Positions 46,853 to 58,015 of a stretch of DNA of 64,000 nucleotides are shown in pieces. Position 1 is the stretch's first letter, and every line of letters starts with the position of its first letter. Below the pieces are notes generated by a model. It worked only from the letters and a program-made list of their open reading frames with translations, made no database searches and was not told the DNA's origin. Made by a program: the position numbers and the translations under genes. The stretch covers positions 105,957,420 through 106,021,419 of the forward strand of contig NC_037672.1 in NCBI RefSeq assembly GCF_003255815.1. Direction: 5' to 3'. This DNA is from Theropithecus gelada (lineage: Eukaryota; Chordata; Mammalia; Primates; Cercopithecidae).

Positions 46853-47126
46853 TTGCTGGGAGGCTGAGGCAGGTGAATCACCTGAGGTCAGGAGTTCAAG
46901 ACCAGCCTGGCCAACATAGTGAAACCCCATTGCTACTAAAAATATAAAAATTAGCAAGCGTGGTGGCGCACCGCTGTAGTCCCAGCTATTCAGGAGGCTG
47001 AGGCAGGAGAATCACTTGAACCCAGGAGGTGGAGGTTACAGTGAGCTGAGATCACACCACTGCACTCCAGCCTAGGTGACAGAGTGAGACTCCATCTCAA
47101 AAAAAAAAAAAAAAAAAAAAAAAAAG
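46853..47126 (+). mobile_element. AluS-like, 5'-truncated
   Basis: Starts inside the left monomer at TGGGAGGCTGAGGCAGGTGA. It then has GGAGTTCAAGACCAGCCTGG, a full right monomer and a pure A tail of about 28. The short flanking match GCCTG (46848-46853 area and 47127-47132) is only a weak target duplication. Confidence 0.93.
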
Positions 47127-47275
47127 GCCTGTATGACCCTGAGCAAGTCATGTCATCTGTTTGAGACTTTGTATCTTGGTCTTCAAAAAACAAGGTTAGG
47201 CCAGATCATTTCAGTGGTACCATTTGGCAACAAAATATGACTTTAGAAAAGTGTCCAAATGCTTGAGGCAATGCG

Positions 47276-47333
47276 GAAAAGAATGAGGTACAAATAATTT
47301 ATATGAAAAGAATGAGGTACAAATAATTTATAT
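47276..47333. repeat. Perfect 29-bp tandem duplication
   Basis: The 29-bp unit that begins GAAAAGAATGAGGTACAAAT is present twice without a mismatch (47276-47304 and 47305-47333), in otherwise unremarkable DNA. Confidence 0.95.
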
Positions 47334-48575
47334 GGAGTGCTCAATCCTATAAACCTGTCAGAGTTGAATTTACAGTGACCAAAATTGTGGTGCTTAGAAT
47401 AACTTACCACGCAGTCCTTTGTATGGCAGCATTAAAGCTTTCATTCTCAAAATACTAGTGTGCCGCAGTGATAATTATATTTGTGTAAATCAAATCCCAA
47501 CTATGAGGCTACAAACTGTTCTTACTGTGGAAATGGTAAGAGAAGAAGGAATGGGATTTATACGTGTCATCTTGCAGTTTGGATTCAGGTGTACCTATAT
47601 TTAAAGCAAATAAGTTGCACTTAAAATGGAAAACAATCTTGTTTATCTTTGCATGTCTGTGGTGGAGAGCAGCTGTAGTTGGTTTTCTTTCCCAGGAGCC
47701 ATCTCTCCCCATCTGAGGAGTTGGTCAGTGCCTTCAGCCACTCACTGGCTTTTGTGTCTTTCATAAGTTCTGCCATGCACCAAACATGGACTTGGCGGTT
47801 TCCTTTGGGTTTTCTAGAGTTGTTCTTACTAGTGAGACAGAAAGACCTCTCTTCCCAGCCTACATTTTCAGCCGTAGATTGAAGTTTTTGTATGGGATTT
47901 TCTTCCCTTGCCATTAAACAAAATGTCCCAATCTATATGTTTTCTCTACTTGCTGAACTACTCCCCCAAAACATGCACCCCGAGTTTCCCCACAATAGGG
48001 AGCTCTGGGCTGTATCTGTGCCTTCACTCAGAATGCGCTGCTCAGGAATCTCTCCAGGGTTGGCCAGAAAATCTCCATGACGCCAGATCAAGGCTTCCAG
48101 AGCTGTCAACCACTGTTGCTCCCTCCTCTTCCTGCTCGCTTGCAAATGACACCAGTAAAAGGGTCTATCACCACTAGTAGTAGATCCTAGTGTCAAATCC
48201 TACATGACAGAGGACATGCCCAATCCCTGCATTTCACTCTAGAAGTTCTATACACTTAGTAACTCATCTGATATTTTCTTCTTGCTTAATTTGTCTTTTG
48301 GAAAATCAAGACACTGAAGAAGGTCTGAGACACTCTTGTAGAAGAAGAAGTGTATTTGGTTCATGATTTAACGTATCCATCTCTTAAAACTCAGTTCTCG
48401 GAAGTTGAAATCACCATGTTTTATAGCACTGATGTAAGTCTATTGTTTGATTGTACTACCTCAAAAGCAAAAGGCCTGAGGATCTGGTGACTTTTTAAAC
48501 TGCTGGAATCATAAAAACTATTTTTTTGTTAAATTGACTGAATTGAAATACAGAATATTAGCAGTTTAGAGGAAG
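47334..48575. other. Unassigned single-copy sequence
   Basis: Several 60-97-codon frames overlap on both strands between 47419 and 48196, but none has a domain, repeat or splice structure that I recognise. Confidence 0.4.
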
Positions 48576-48584
48576 GTGGAGAAT

Positions 48585-49010
48585 TATATTGGTTAGGACA
48601 ACTATATCGGTTACAACAACTTTCGGTTGTGACAGAGACTCCAAACAAAAAGGACTTAAGCAAAGAGGTGTTTTACTCACATCACAGAAAGGCAACCACA
48701 GAGCTCACTTCAGCATCATCCGGATCCAGGAATGTGAACACCGTCAGGAATCCATCTGCTCCTTCCCTCCTCTCATCTTGGCCTCTGCCTCAGGCCAGGC
48801 TTCCTGCTTAACAGCTCTTGCTCATTTTGGGTATCATGAGGACTCATCCTTATGGCTAGAGTTCCAAAGGAAGAAGATAAACATCCCTGCCACCTTCTGG
48901 ATGAAAAACCCCAGATCCAGCCCTACTTGGGCTACATGTTCACCACTGGCTTGTCCCTGTGGTCAAGTAAATGGAATAGTCAGAGTGGCTGCCTTACCAG
49001 AATGACATGT
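48585..49010 (+). repeat. Old interspersed-repeat-like block, family uncertain
   Basis: The order of lines (TCGGTTACAACAAC, CAGAGACTCCAAACAAAAAG, GACTTAAGCAAAGAGG, GATCCAGGAATGTG, then a CTTGTCCCTGTGGTCAAG end) resembles a widespread old mammalian repeat that I cannot name with confidence. It gives a 138-codon + strand frame (48589-49005) without domain support. Confidence 0.35.
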
Positions 49011-49190
49011 GCATAGTGGTTGTTAGGGTGGTGGGGAAAGAAGAGCAGTTTGCCAAAACAAGAGTGGGGGCAGGTGCTGTTACCAACAGAAGAAGGAAGG
49101 GGTTGGGCAGTCCTAAACAGGAGTTATACAGAGCAACAAGAGTGGAACTTACTCTGACCTTGCTGTGAATTATAGAATCATGGAAGTTTG
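49011..49190. other. Unassigned
   Basis: No feature recognised. Confidence 0.3.
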
Positions 49191-49194
49191 AAAT

Positions 49195-49290
49195 ATAAGG
49201 ATGTGTAGTAGTTATCTAGCTCTACCCTTTACATGTGGAAACTGAGGTACAGAAAGTTCTAATGATCCTCCTGAGATTATAAACCACAGA
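49195..49290 (-). repeat. MIR SINE fragment
   Basis: Antisense core: ACATGTGGAAACTGAGGTAC, AGAAAGTTCTAATGATCCTC. Confidence 0.55.
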
Positions 49291-49568
49291 TATCACATAG
49301 ATATGGGTCAAGGACTGTTTGCAGTGATCCTTTACAGCTTGAATTTAACTTCTGGCTCAATTTTTCATCTGAAACGCATACTGGGTAGATTTGAGTTTCT
49401 GTCCATTTCCAGTGTGTCACAGGATAAAGGAGACAATATGGCAATTCGTGTCTACCGGACATTTGTCCACTTACCTCATCTGCAGACAGATTGCTATTGT
49501 CTGGCAGTGGAAATTAATTAGCTAATAAAACTCTCAGGAACTTGAATTCAAAAACAGAATAGAAATAT
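49291..49568. other. Unassigned
   Basis: Overlapping short frames on both strands; nothing recognised. Confidence 0.3.
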
Positions 49569-49858
49569 GGGCTGGACTCTGTGGCTCATGCCTAGCACTC
49601 TGGGAGACCGAGGGAGGATTGCTTGGGGTCAGGAGTTCAAGACCAGCCTGGACAACATACAAAGACCTTGTCTTTACTTAATTTAAAAGAAAAAAAAGAA
49701 GAAGATGGGCATAGTAGTGCACACCTATAGTCCCAGTTACTAGGGAGGCTGAGGCAGAAGGATCATTTGAGCATGCGAGGTTGAGGCTGCAGTGAGCCAA
49801 GATCACGCCTGGGTGACAGAGTGAGACCCTGTCTCAATCAATCAATCAATCAATCAAT
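49569..49858 (+). mobile_element. Alu (AluJ-like) with (AATC)n tail
   Basis: Diverged Alu: GCTGGACTCTGTGGCTCATG, GTTCAAGACCAGCCTGGACA, an A-rich linker with GAAGAAG, then a right monomer lacking part of the ACTGCACTCCAGCC line. The tail has turned into six AATC units (49835-49858). Confidence 0.9.
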
Positions 49859-49859
49859 G

Positions 49860-50200
49860 TAGGTTAATCACATAGAGGACATAAGCTGAAGTATTTAAAT
49901 TATGTAATAATAAAAAAACACACTCTATTAACCCTGTCATTACTTCAGTAATTTCAGATTTGCTTCTAAGTTATCCTTTGTGAGAGAATTGAAAGTCAAA
50001 TGTCCCTAGTAAATAAGTAAGCTTACAAATTGTTACAAGATTAGTTCTAACCTATGGAATCTGTCTTCATGACTTGGTTATATATCATTTATTTGATGTT
50101 TTTCAAATAAGTTGAAATGCTGAATACCTCTGGCTTGGAGATCTCAGATGTCTCACATGGTATACCAGAAATTCAGGCTTGTTATTGGAATATTTTGAGA
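49860..50200. other. Unassigned
   Basis: No feature recognised. Confidence 0.35.
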
Positions 50201-50204
50201 CAAA

Positions 50205-50395
50205 CAGAACTGAGTTTAAATTCTGGATCTCTCACATATTAATTCTGTGACCTTGAGCGATATCGCCATGTTCTCATCTATAATACGGACATAAGAGCTA
50301 TCTGTTAGGATCAATGGAGGACTCAATTAGATTAGATATGAAAAAGTAACTTCCAAGCATTACACCTTAATAAATGTTAGTTTCTTCCTCCTTTC
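50205..50395 (+). repeat. MIR SINE
   Basis: GAACTGAGTTTAAATTCTGG, AATTCTGTGACCTTGAGC, GTTCTCATCTATAATACGG, and a CCTTAATAAATGTTAG end. Confidence 0.75.
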
Positions 50396-51015
50396 TCCTA
50401 ATCAGGACAAAAAAGCCATTAGTTAAGTAAAGAATATGTTTGGAAAAAATTTTCTCTCAAATCAGGTATTAGCTGAAGTTTGAACTAACGCATGGAGACA
50501 ACACCTAATGTCTTATATGGAGACAGCGAACTATAATCTTAAAAGGTATTTGATATTCTTTAATAGTGTGCTGCATTTGCTCCAAATAGATCAACTATAA
50601 AGTTATGAAATAATAATAGCGGGATAATATGCAATATCTAAAAACACTTAGAAAAGTAAGAAGTATGGGCAAATGTAGTTGATGATGATTATTATTGAAG
50701 ATGTTAGTACTGGTAAAAGGAAAAACAGTCAAGTAGGAATAAGGTAAAGCAGGTTTCAAGCTGTAAATTATCCCGACTCCATAGGCAGGAAAACAGCAGG
50801 TGAAATGTACATAATGTGATGAATTGGAATGGGTAATCATCCTACTCATAACCATTGGTCAGGGTAACCTCCTGAGTCTGTCTTTGCTGAAGTGATTGTG
50901 ATGATAATAAAATGTTCTTTGAGGTACCTGAGGAGCACTCTGGTAAGGCTGTTGGGTTGGCAGATAGAAACAGGCCTGCAGAGTGCAGAAGAGCCTGGTC
51001 TAGGCCAAAGATCAA
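50396..51015. other. Unassigned
   Basis: No gene or repeat is recognised. The 86-codon - strand frame 50595-50855 is unsupported. Confidence 0.35.
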
Positions 51016-51018
51016 GGT

Positions 51019-51225
51019 TCAGGCATCATCAGCTGTAGTGGTGAATGGACACCATCCTTGAAGACAGTCACCGCACACCCCTCTCTTGGGATTGCAGTCA
51101 GCGTCATAAAGCTGAAAACAACTGCTGTTGATTACTGCGCAGGCTGGAGAAGGTCTCCACATCTGCAGAACGGATTGTAAACACATCCTTTTACATCCTG
51201 AAAGGCAGGAACAAATAGGGGGCAA
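51019..51225 (-). other. Cysteine-rich orphan ORF, possible exon relic
   Basis: A 68-codon - strand frame with nine cysteines: CSCLSGCKRMC, then ACAVINSSCFQLYDADC, then GVCGDCLQGWC, ending TTTADDA. A good acceptor (TTGTTCCTGCCTTTCAG, - strand, about 51202) lies within the frame. The CAVIN and VCGDCL pieces recall the third cysteine-rich domain of the TNF-receptor family members EDA2R and TROY, but the spacing between them is three residues longer and the rest does not match. It could be a decayed exon copy or coincidence. No neighbouring exons are recognised. Confidence 0.2.
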
Positions 51226-53042
51226 TGCTAGACCCCTTGTCCTCTAGTCTGAAGTCAAACGATAGTTCACGAAAAAGGAAAGCTTTACATCTTAGGTTAG
51301 GGTGGCAGGAAAAGAAAAGATCATCTTGAACACTAAATGGATATCAAATATAGGAAGGCTGTTTATAATAGTCACAGGGATTATGTTGGGGAAATGAGGA
51401 AGGAGAGAAGTACAGAGAGTGAGGAATGTGTGGCTTCTTCCAGAGAGAGGTGGTGCCCCCACTTCACTTGATTCTGCTTACTTATCACTTGTATTTGATC
51501 ATTCAGAGAGCAGAGATTTCATCTGAATTGGGCTGCCCTCACCTTTTAGTGCCATGTTACTTGAAGCAGTTAATATGTTTATGAATAATGTCTCATGATG
51601 GCCTTTTAAGTCACATTCCAGGCCCCCTACATCACCTCGATAATCACACACCTGCTGGTGTGACTCACGCAGCATGCACCCTCTCCGACGTTGTCAGAGG
51701 CTTCTCTTCAAACAGACTCCATGGCCATCTGCCTCTGTGCTGATATCATGGTGCCATAAAACATGGTGGTGTCTGAAGCTCCTGCTCCCCTCCCCACCTA
51801 CTACCCAGTAGAGTCTCTGCAGCTTCCAGGACTGTCTGGCAGGTGCTCCACCTTCACACAGTTGGCCCAACCTGTGGCTGAGGAGGGCAAGGGCTTGGCT
51901 AGAGTCAGTGAAGCCAGTGCCCCTGCCTTGGCTTCAGTGCCTGGTTTAGAAGTTTTATTACACAGGAATAGTGTGGCTCAGGGGTTTGGGAAAGGGATGG
52001 TAAAGGGTGCCTCAGGGTATCGTGCTGAACTTCGGTGTCTGCCCACTTCGACCAAAGTCCAGCCCTGCTGGGTAATAGCTGGATATTATTAGCAGTTGCA
52101 GGAGGCTATGTAAAGAAGGGATTGTGAAATAAAACTGGAGGCTCCATGCACATCCTGGTGAACAAGTGTCTTTCTATGTCTAATAATACTCTCACACATG
52201 TCAGGCACAACAGAGAAGCCAAAAACAAAATTGCGTTGGAAACCATAGTTCCTTTTTCCCAGGGTAGAGGCCACATTGTAGGAAGAAAATGTGACAGCTC
52301 CTAGTGAAACAAACAAACTTACTTAATGCAGGTTCACATTGATTACAGTTAGATGAGTCCTGTAAATCACTGAGTAAGTAAATTTTAATAAACTACTGCT
52401 GGAATATAAATTGCCTGATGAGATTCCTAGTTTCAAAGTACTACTTTGGTATTTTTGCCAAACTCGATAAATCTCTAATTTGCTCATGTTAAATCACAGA
52501 AGGTTCTGAAAACCACACTTTCCCTGATGCTCTTTCATCTTGGCATCTACATATACCTGTCCTGGACACAGCGGGTTATCCAAGAGGCTTTCTTTCACCA
52601 TGTCCCTGCATCAGTGATGTCCATTTCTGATTTACTTTTGTGAAAGATGGAATGCTGCATCTGATCCATTATGTACTATTCTCAGGCAAATTCTAATGAT
52701 AACGACCTAAAACGTGTATATGCATATTTCTTGTAGTCCTAGGCTAAGTCTATTAAACTATTGATATTGTTGTTTTAGTGCTTTTCATGATACATCAGAA
52801 ATTTCACTGTTTTCACAATCTTCTTTGCTCTGCAAATACCCCTTTTACTCAGAGGTAGTTACAATGTACGAAAAAGAATATATTTTAAATACCAATAGTA
52901 GTTATTTCTGGATTAAGCTGGAGATTACAGATAACTTTTATTTTCTTTTGTCTTTCTGTATGTGCTAAAAATTTCCACAATAAAAATAGCTTATATTTGT
53001 TAATTGTTTTCTCTAGGCCAAGTTCAGTGATAAGTTTTTAAT
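51226..53042. other. Unassigned; possible old L1 relic at right end
   Basis: No gene is recognised. A 109-codon + strand frame (51763-52092) is rich in A, P and G and lacks a known domain. The last part (about 52850-53000) has the look of an old L1M 3' end, with a CACAATAAAAATAGC line. Confidence 0.35.
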
Positions 53043-53052
53043 GTTCGTTATT

Positions 53053-53336
53053 CGCCAGGCACGGTGGCTCACGCCTGTAATCCCAGTACTTTGGGACGCC
53101 GAGGCGAGCAGATCACAAGGTCAGGAGATCGAGACCACGGTGAAACCCCGTCTCTACTAAAAATACAAAAAATTAGCCGGGCGCGGTGGTGGGCGCCTGT
53201 AGTCCCAGCTACGCAGGAGGCTGAGGCAGAAGAATGGCGTGAGCCCGGGAGGCAAAGTTTGCAGTGAGCCGAGATACCGCCACTGCACTCTAGCCTGGGC
53301 GACACAGGGAGACTCCGTCTCAAAAAAAAAAAAAAA
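53053..53336 (+). mobile_element. AluY with AluYd/Yc3-type 12-bp deletion
   Basis: A young Alu (GCCAGGCACGGTGGCTCACG, AATGGCGTGAGCCCGGGAGG, many intact CpGs). It lacks the 12 bases TCCTGGCTAACA between GAGACCA and CGGTGAAAC, the diagnostic gap of the AluYd/Yc3 lineage. Target duplication GTTCGTTATT/GTTCATTATT (53043-53052 and 53337-53346, one mismatch). Confidence 0.94.
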
Positions 53337-53344
53337 GTTCATTA

Positions 53345-53645
53345 TTACATAATATCTTCACAATAGCCCCATAAGAGAGGTCCTATTATTATCTTCACTT
53401 TACACTTTTTAAAAAAATCTTTTTTTCCTTTTTGTGGAGAATGGGATCTCGCTATGTTGCCCAGGCATGTCTGGGACTTCTGGGCTCAAGTGATCCTCCT
53501 GCCTCTGTCTCCAGAAGTGCTGGGATTATAGGTTTGAGCCACCATGCTCAGCCATCCTCACTTTCCACATGAAGTTGAAAGAATTTAAATAAATTTGCCC
53601 AAACTCGTAAGTGGTGGGTCCAGAATTCAAACCCATGTATATCTG
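53345..53645 (-). repeat. MIR SINE, split by Alu monomer
   Basis: Left part CAATAGCCCCATAAGAGAGG then CCTATTATTATCTTCACTTT; right part TCACTTTCCACATGAAG then AATTTGCCCAAACTCGTAAG and GAATTCAAACCCATG. The Alu-type monomer at 53418-53552 separates them. Confidence 0.7.
53418..53552 (-). mobile_element. Alu monomer (FLAM-like)
   Basis: Antisense left-type monomer: GGGATCTCGCTATGTTGCCC, CTCAAGTGATCCTCCTGCCT and GGATTATAGGTTTGAGCCAC. It has no second monomer. Confidence 0.8.
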
Positions 53646-53663
53646 ATTCAAAACTTAGGTTAT

Positions 53664-53790
53664 TGGCTGGGTGTGGTGGTGCACACTTGTAGTCCTAGCT
53701 ATTTGGAAGGTTAAGGCAAGAGGATCCCTTGAGCCTAAGAGTTCAAGTTCAGCCTGGGCAACATAGTGAGAACCCGTCTCTTAAAAAAAG
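53664..53790 (+). mobile_element. Alu monomer (FLAM-like)
   Basis: GGCTGGGTGTGGTGGTGCAC, GGCAAGAGGATCCCTTGAGC, GTTCAGCCTGGGCAACATAG, then a short A tract. A single monomer. Confidence 0.82.
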
Positions 53791-53840
53791 AACTTAAGCT
53801 ACTAACCTCTGTGCTAAACTTTATTTCTTTGGTAATCAGA

Positions 53841-53874
53841 TACACACACACATACGCACACACGCACACACACT
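53841..53874. repeat. Imperfect (CA)n
   Basis: ACACACACACATACGCACAC then ACGCACACACAC: CA units broken by TA and CG steps. Confidence 0.9.
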
Positions 53875-54003
53875 ATTTTGTTCTAAAAGTAAACGACAAA
53901 CATAAATATTTAGCATATAACTTGCATTACAAATATTAAATGTGCACTCACATGTCTAGGCATATGTGCCAAGGTTAACCTAACAGCAGATTAAGGAAAA
54001 AAA

Positions 54004-54297
54004 AGACTGCCATGGTGATTTATACCAACACTTTGGAGGCCAAGACCAGAAGATTACTTGAACCCAGGAATTTGAGACCAGCCTGGGCAACATGGTAAAA
54101 CCCCATCTCTATTAAAAATACAAAAACTTAGCTGGGTGCAGTAGCACACGCCTGTAGTCCCAGCTTCTTAGGAGGCTGTGGCAGGAGGATCACTTGAACC
54201 CTGGAGGTGGAGGTTGCAGTGAGCGGAAATAGTGCCACTGAACTCCGGCCTGGGAGACACAGCAAGACTCTGTCTCAAAAAACAAAAAAGAAAAAGA
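54004..54297 (+). mobile_element. AluS/J-like
   Basis: The head is diverged (CTGCCATGGTGATTTATACC). GTTTGAGACC-type line then GACCAGCCTGGGCAACATGG, a right monomer with GGTGGAGGTTGCAGTGAGCG, and an A-rich tail. Confidence 0.9.
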
Positions 54298-55380
54298 GAT
54301 GTATTTGAATTGAGGCTCATCATTTTACATCAGCTTTAAAATGTTATTTGATCATGATGTTCACTTCTATGAAATTTAGAATGCATTAGAAAGAGAGAAT
54401 TAGGAAATAGAAATTATTCAGATAATGAAAAATAAATCTTTAAGAAATGACAATGTAAATTGGGTTGTTTTTGCTCTTTTTGTTTTGTTTTGTTGCCTGA
54501 AGAAGTCTGCAGGAAGATTAAACCACAGTTTTGAAATAAAGGAAGAACTCTGGTGTGGTTAGTGGGAGCAGCTGTTCTCCAATCTCAAACCACATCTGGA
54601 ATATTATGTTTAATGCTGGGTACTACATTTTAAAGAGAGACCTTGATCAACTGCAGTGTTTTAGATATGGGTGAACATGATGGGGTGTACCCAGAAACAG
54701 CAACATAAGAGTTACAGTTGCAGAAACTCTGGTTGTTCCAGGGAAAAGGCATAAGGGCGAAGAAAGATCTGGGTCCAAAGCTGTGAAGATCTGTAATACT
54801 GGAGAGAGCTTGGCCTTGTCCTGTATCACGCCAGAAGCCAGAACTAAGACCAGTGAGGTCAGATGTGAGTTTAATATAAAAAGAAATTTAGAGCTTCATA
54901 GAATAGGCTGCAAGTAGACTAATGAAGGTCCCTGGGACTAGTCAAGCAGAAACAAAAAGGTCTGGTTCTTCTTATTATAGTGGAGCTTATTGATAGCTTG
55001 GATGGCAGAGTTTTCTTAGTTAATTTTAAACAAATGGCAGGCAACTTCTTTTAGGGAATGATTTTAGGTTTTCTTTTTCCTTTCTTAAATCAGAAACCAG
55101 ATACAGTTTATATAATCTTTTTGCCCTCTTCTGCCACATGTATTTATTCTTTTGTTCAATAAATATGTCTTCAAAATTATATGCCATTGTTCTGTCCTCT
55201 GGAAATTTACTATTAAGCATAACCCCTTTTCATACTTGTTTATTTAACACAGTTCACTAGGTGAAAGTAGAGGAGGGGAGGAAAAAAATCCCACAAATCT
55301 TTGAAAATGAATATAATTTTTTAGACAATTTTGAACAGATAATATCAGTACTGAACCTGTTCTCAGTAAAATTTTAATGT
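54298..55380. other. Unassigned
   Basis: Contains short T/G-rich and A-rich runs but no gene or repeat that I can name. Confidence 0.35.
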
Positions 55381-55384
55381 CCTA

Positions 55385-55570
55385 TATGACATTGAGTAAG
55401 TTAAGTTACTTAAGTTCTCTGTGCCTCAGTTTCTTCATCAGTAAAATGGATATAAAAACTCTTGCCTCATGGCTCTTATGAGAATTAACAAGTTAATGTT
55501 TGCTTGGTTCTTTGAGGTCCTTGGATGAAAGGTGCTATATAAATACCAGGTATCATTATTAACATTTAAT
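55385..55570 (+). repeat. MIR SINE
   Basis: TTCTCTGTGCCTCAGTTTCT, TCATCAGTAAAATGGATAT, GGTGCTATATAAATACCAGG. Confidence 0.82.
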
Positions 55571-55954
55571 TACCATATCTATACTTATGATACTAAGTGT
55601 CCCAAGTAACAAAAGCTGTTACAGGCCACAGAAAGGCTTTCACAGGCTGCTTCCCAACTATCTCTGAAGACATAAGCTAGAATTACCAAGAGATCTTTGT
55701 GTCGGCTGAAATAAGAGATCTCATTGTCAGCTTAAAAACTGCAGTCTTATGAGTTCAAATTGATATTTAGCAATAGATTCAAAAGATGCCTTTTAAAGCA
55801 TTTTTGCTGTCTTCAAACTAGTTTTTATTACTACTTTTAAACTAGGTAATTTTGGAAACTTCAAATTATTTCATTTAAATACATTCTCAGTAGAACCGTC
55901 TTAATATTTGCATATGCTAAATGTGGTAGTTTTTGTAGTAGTTTTGTGGTAGTC
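55571..55954. other. Unassigned
   Basis: No feature recognised. Confidence 0.35.
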
Positions 55955-55971
55955 CTGTGAACAGCAGTTTT

Positions 55972-56285
55972 GGTGGTGGTGGTGGTTGTTGTTTTTGAGA
56001 CAGAGTCTCACTCTGTTGCCCAGGCTGAAGCGCAGTGGTGTAATCTCGGCTCACTACAACGTTGCTCTGCCTCCTGGGTTGAAGAGATTCTTCTGCCTCA
56101 GCCTCCCAAGTAGCTGGGATTACAGGCGCCCACTACCATGCCCGGCTAATTTTTGTATTTTTAGTAGAGATGTGGTTTCACCATGTTGGCCAGGCTAATC
56201 TCGAATTCCTGACCTCAGGTATGATCCACCTGCCTTGGCCTCCCAAAGTGCTGAGATTACAGGCATGGGCCACTGTGCCCGCCAG
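55972..56285 (-). mobile_element. AluS-like
   Basis: Full-length antisense Alu preceded by a GGT/GTT-rich head derived from its A tail. A perfect 17-bp target duplication, CTGTGAACAGCAGTTTT, lies at 55955-55971 and 56286-56302. Confidence 0.96.
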
Positions 56286-56302
56286 CTGTGAACAGCAGTT
56301 TT

Positions 56303-56635
56303 TATTCTTAACATAGGAAGAACACATAACAATGGCCACTGACCATGGTGAAGACATCAAGATTGCTTTGTTTCTTCCCTTCTTCTGCTACTCATAGCTC
56401 ATGACTTTAACATCCTGCCTGACTCTTCTCACTCCATTCCTTATAGTTATCAAAAAATGCAGAAGTTGCCAGGGAATTGGAAAGACAGGGGTCCTTTTCT
56501 GATCTCAGATGACAAACATAAAAGACAAACTTTTAGACAAAAGAAAACACAAATCCTGAAAAAGGAGCAATGCTGAGCTCTTGTGCAGCCCAGCATTATT
56601 ACCTACATATCCGTTTCCAGATGACCGGTGGAAGA
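56303..56635. other. Unassigned
   Basis: No feature recognised. Confidence 0.35.
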
Positions 56636-56639
56636 GTTC

Positions 56640-57300
56640 TTCAGAAGAAAAAGCCAGTTACCCAATAGAAAAATGGCAATAGTTATGAACAGGAATGTCA
56701 CAAAATAAATCTAAATGGCCAATAAATATAAAAAAGATGCCCAAAGAAATGCAAATTAAACAGTAAAGACACACCATTTCACACTTAGGTTGCCAAAGAT
56801 TTTTATTTAGAGATTATCACATGTGGAGAGAAAAGTAAAGTGACACTGTTAGAATGCACGTTAATACAACTCCTGGAGGCAATTTAACGCTGTCTAGTAG
56901 AGTCGAAGATATGTATCCACTAAAGGTCAACATTTCGCTTCTGGACTTACACTCTACAGAAACTCTTGCACATGTGCATATGGACTTTCCTAGCACCATT
57001 TGTCTGTAATGGGGAGAAACAATCTAAGTGATGGACACAATCTAAATGTTCATCAAAAGGAGGCCAGTGAATAAACTATGGTGTGTTCATGTAATGAAAT
57101 ACTACACACTATACAGCAGTGAAGCTGAATTCACTAGAGCTACAGATATCACTCTGGATCATTGTGGATAACTCTCAGAAAAGCATACTGTTCAGGACAA
57201 AAAAAAAAAGGTCCTATGGAAGCATACAGTAAAAATGTTACCTGTATGAAGTTTTAAAATACTCAAAAGAAGGCAACTAGTGGTAATCAGAGAAAAATTC
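56640..57300 (+). mobile_element. Old L1M ORF2 3' fragment
   Basis: The order of L1 ORF2-end lines is preserved: AATGGCCAATAAATATAAAA, GAAATGCAAATTAAACAGT, ATGGACACAATCTAAATGTT, AAACTATGGTGTGTTCATG and GAAATACTACACACTATACA. Heavily decayed. Confidence 0.72.
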
Positions 57301-57479
57301 AAACTCTTAATCTGCATGTAGAGGCTGAATTTCTAGTCTTGACAGTTTCTCTCAAGTTAGTATTTCAGCACTTTCTTGAAACTTTTGCCTCACTGGTGCC
57401 AAACACTTGCTACAGTAGAAATTTACATAGAATTCAGTAGAAATGGGCCCAAGTCCCACACCGCTCCAAGAATTTGTTT

Positions 57480-58015
57480 TATAGTAACACAGAGCTGTCC
57501 AATTGAAACAGAATGTGAGCCACATATGTAATTTAAATTTTTCTATTAACCACATTTTTTTAATGAACAGATGAAATTAATAGGTAATAACAGATATTAA
57601 CTAAATATATTAAAAATATTCAATATGTAATTCATCGAAATTGAGATATTTAAAATCTTTTTTGTACTAAATCATTAAAATTTGATGTGCATCTTACATG
57701 TAGAGTGCATCTTTATTTGGCTGTTAAATTTTTGCTAGAATTACTTGATCTGTATTTAGATCTCATACAATTTACAGTTGCAAATGCAGATTTACATACT
57801 CAACTTATTTCAAACATACTTAGAAGTTTCCTAATAACTGAGGTATTAGTTTGTAAATTTAAATTTTAAATTGTAATTTTAAACTTTTAAGTTAATTAAA
57901 ATTAAATAAAATTACAAATTCAGTTTTTCAGTCTTACTCGCCACATTTTAAGTTCCACTAGCCACATGCATAACTATATTGGATAGACTAGTTCTAACCT
58001 GTAGGACTAAGAAAT
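57480..58015 (+). mobile_element. Old DNA transposon (MER3-like hAT, name uncertain)
   Basis: The left end reads CAGAGCTGTCCAATTGAAAC then GTGAGCCACATATGTAATTT. The right end reads CACTAGCCACATGCATAACT then ATATTGGATAGAC, roughly inverted to the left terminus. An AT-rich interior separates them. The pattern recalls a hAT-type nonautonomous family. The possible 8-bp flanks (TAGTAACA and TAGTTCTA) match only in part. Confidence 0.6.

Noticed and set aside
51763..52092. 109-codon + strand frame
   Set aside because: No domain, no splice context, and biased composition. I could not support it as a gene.
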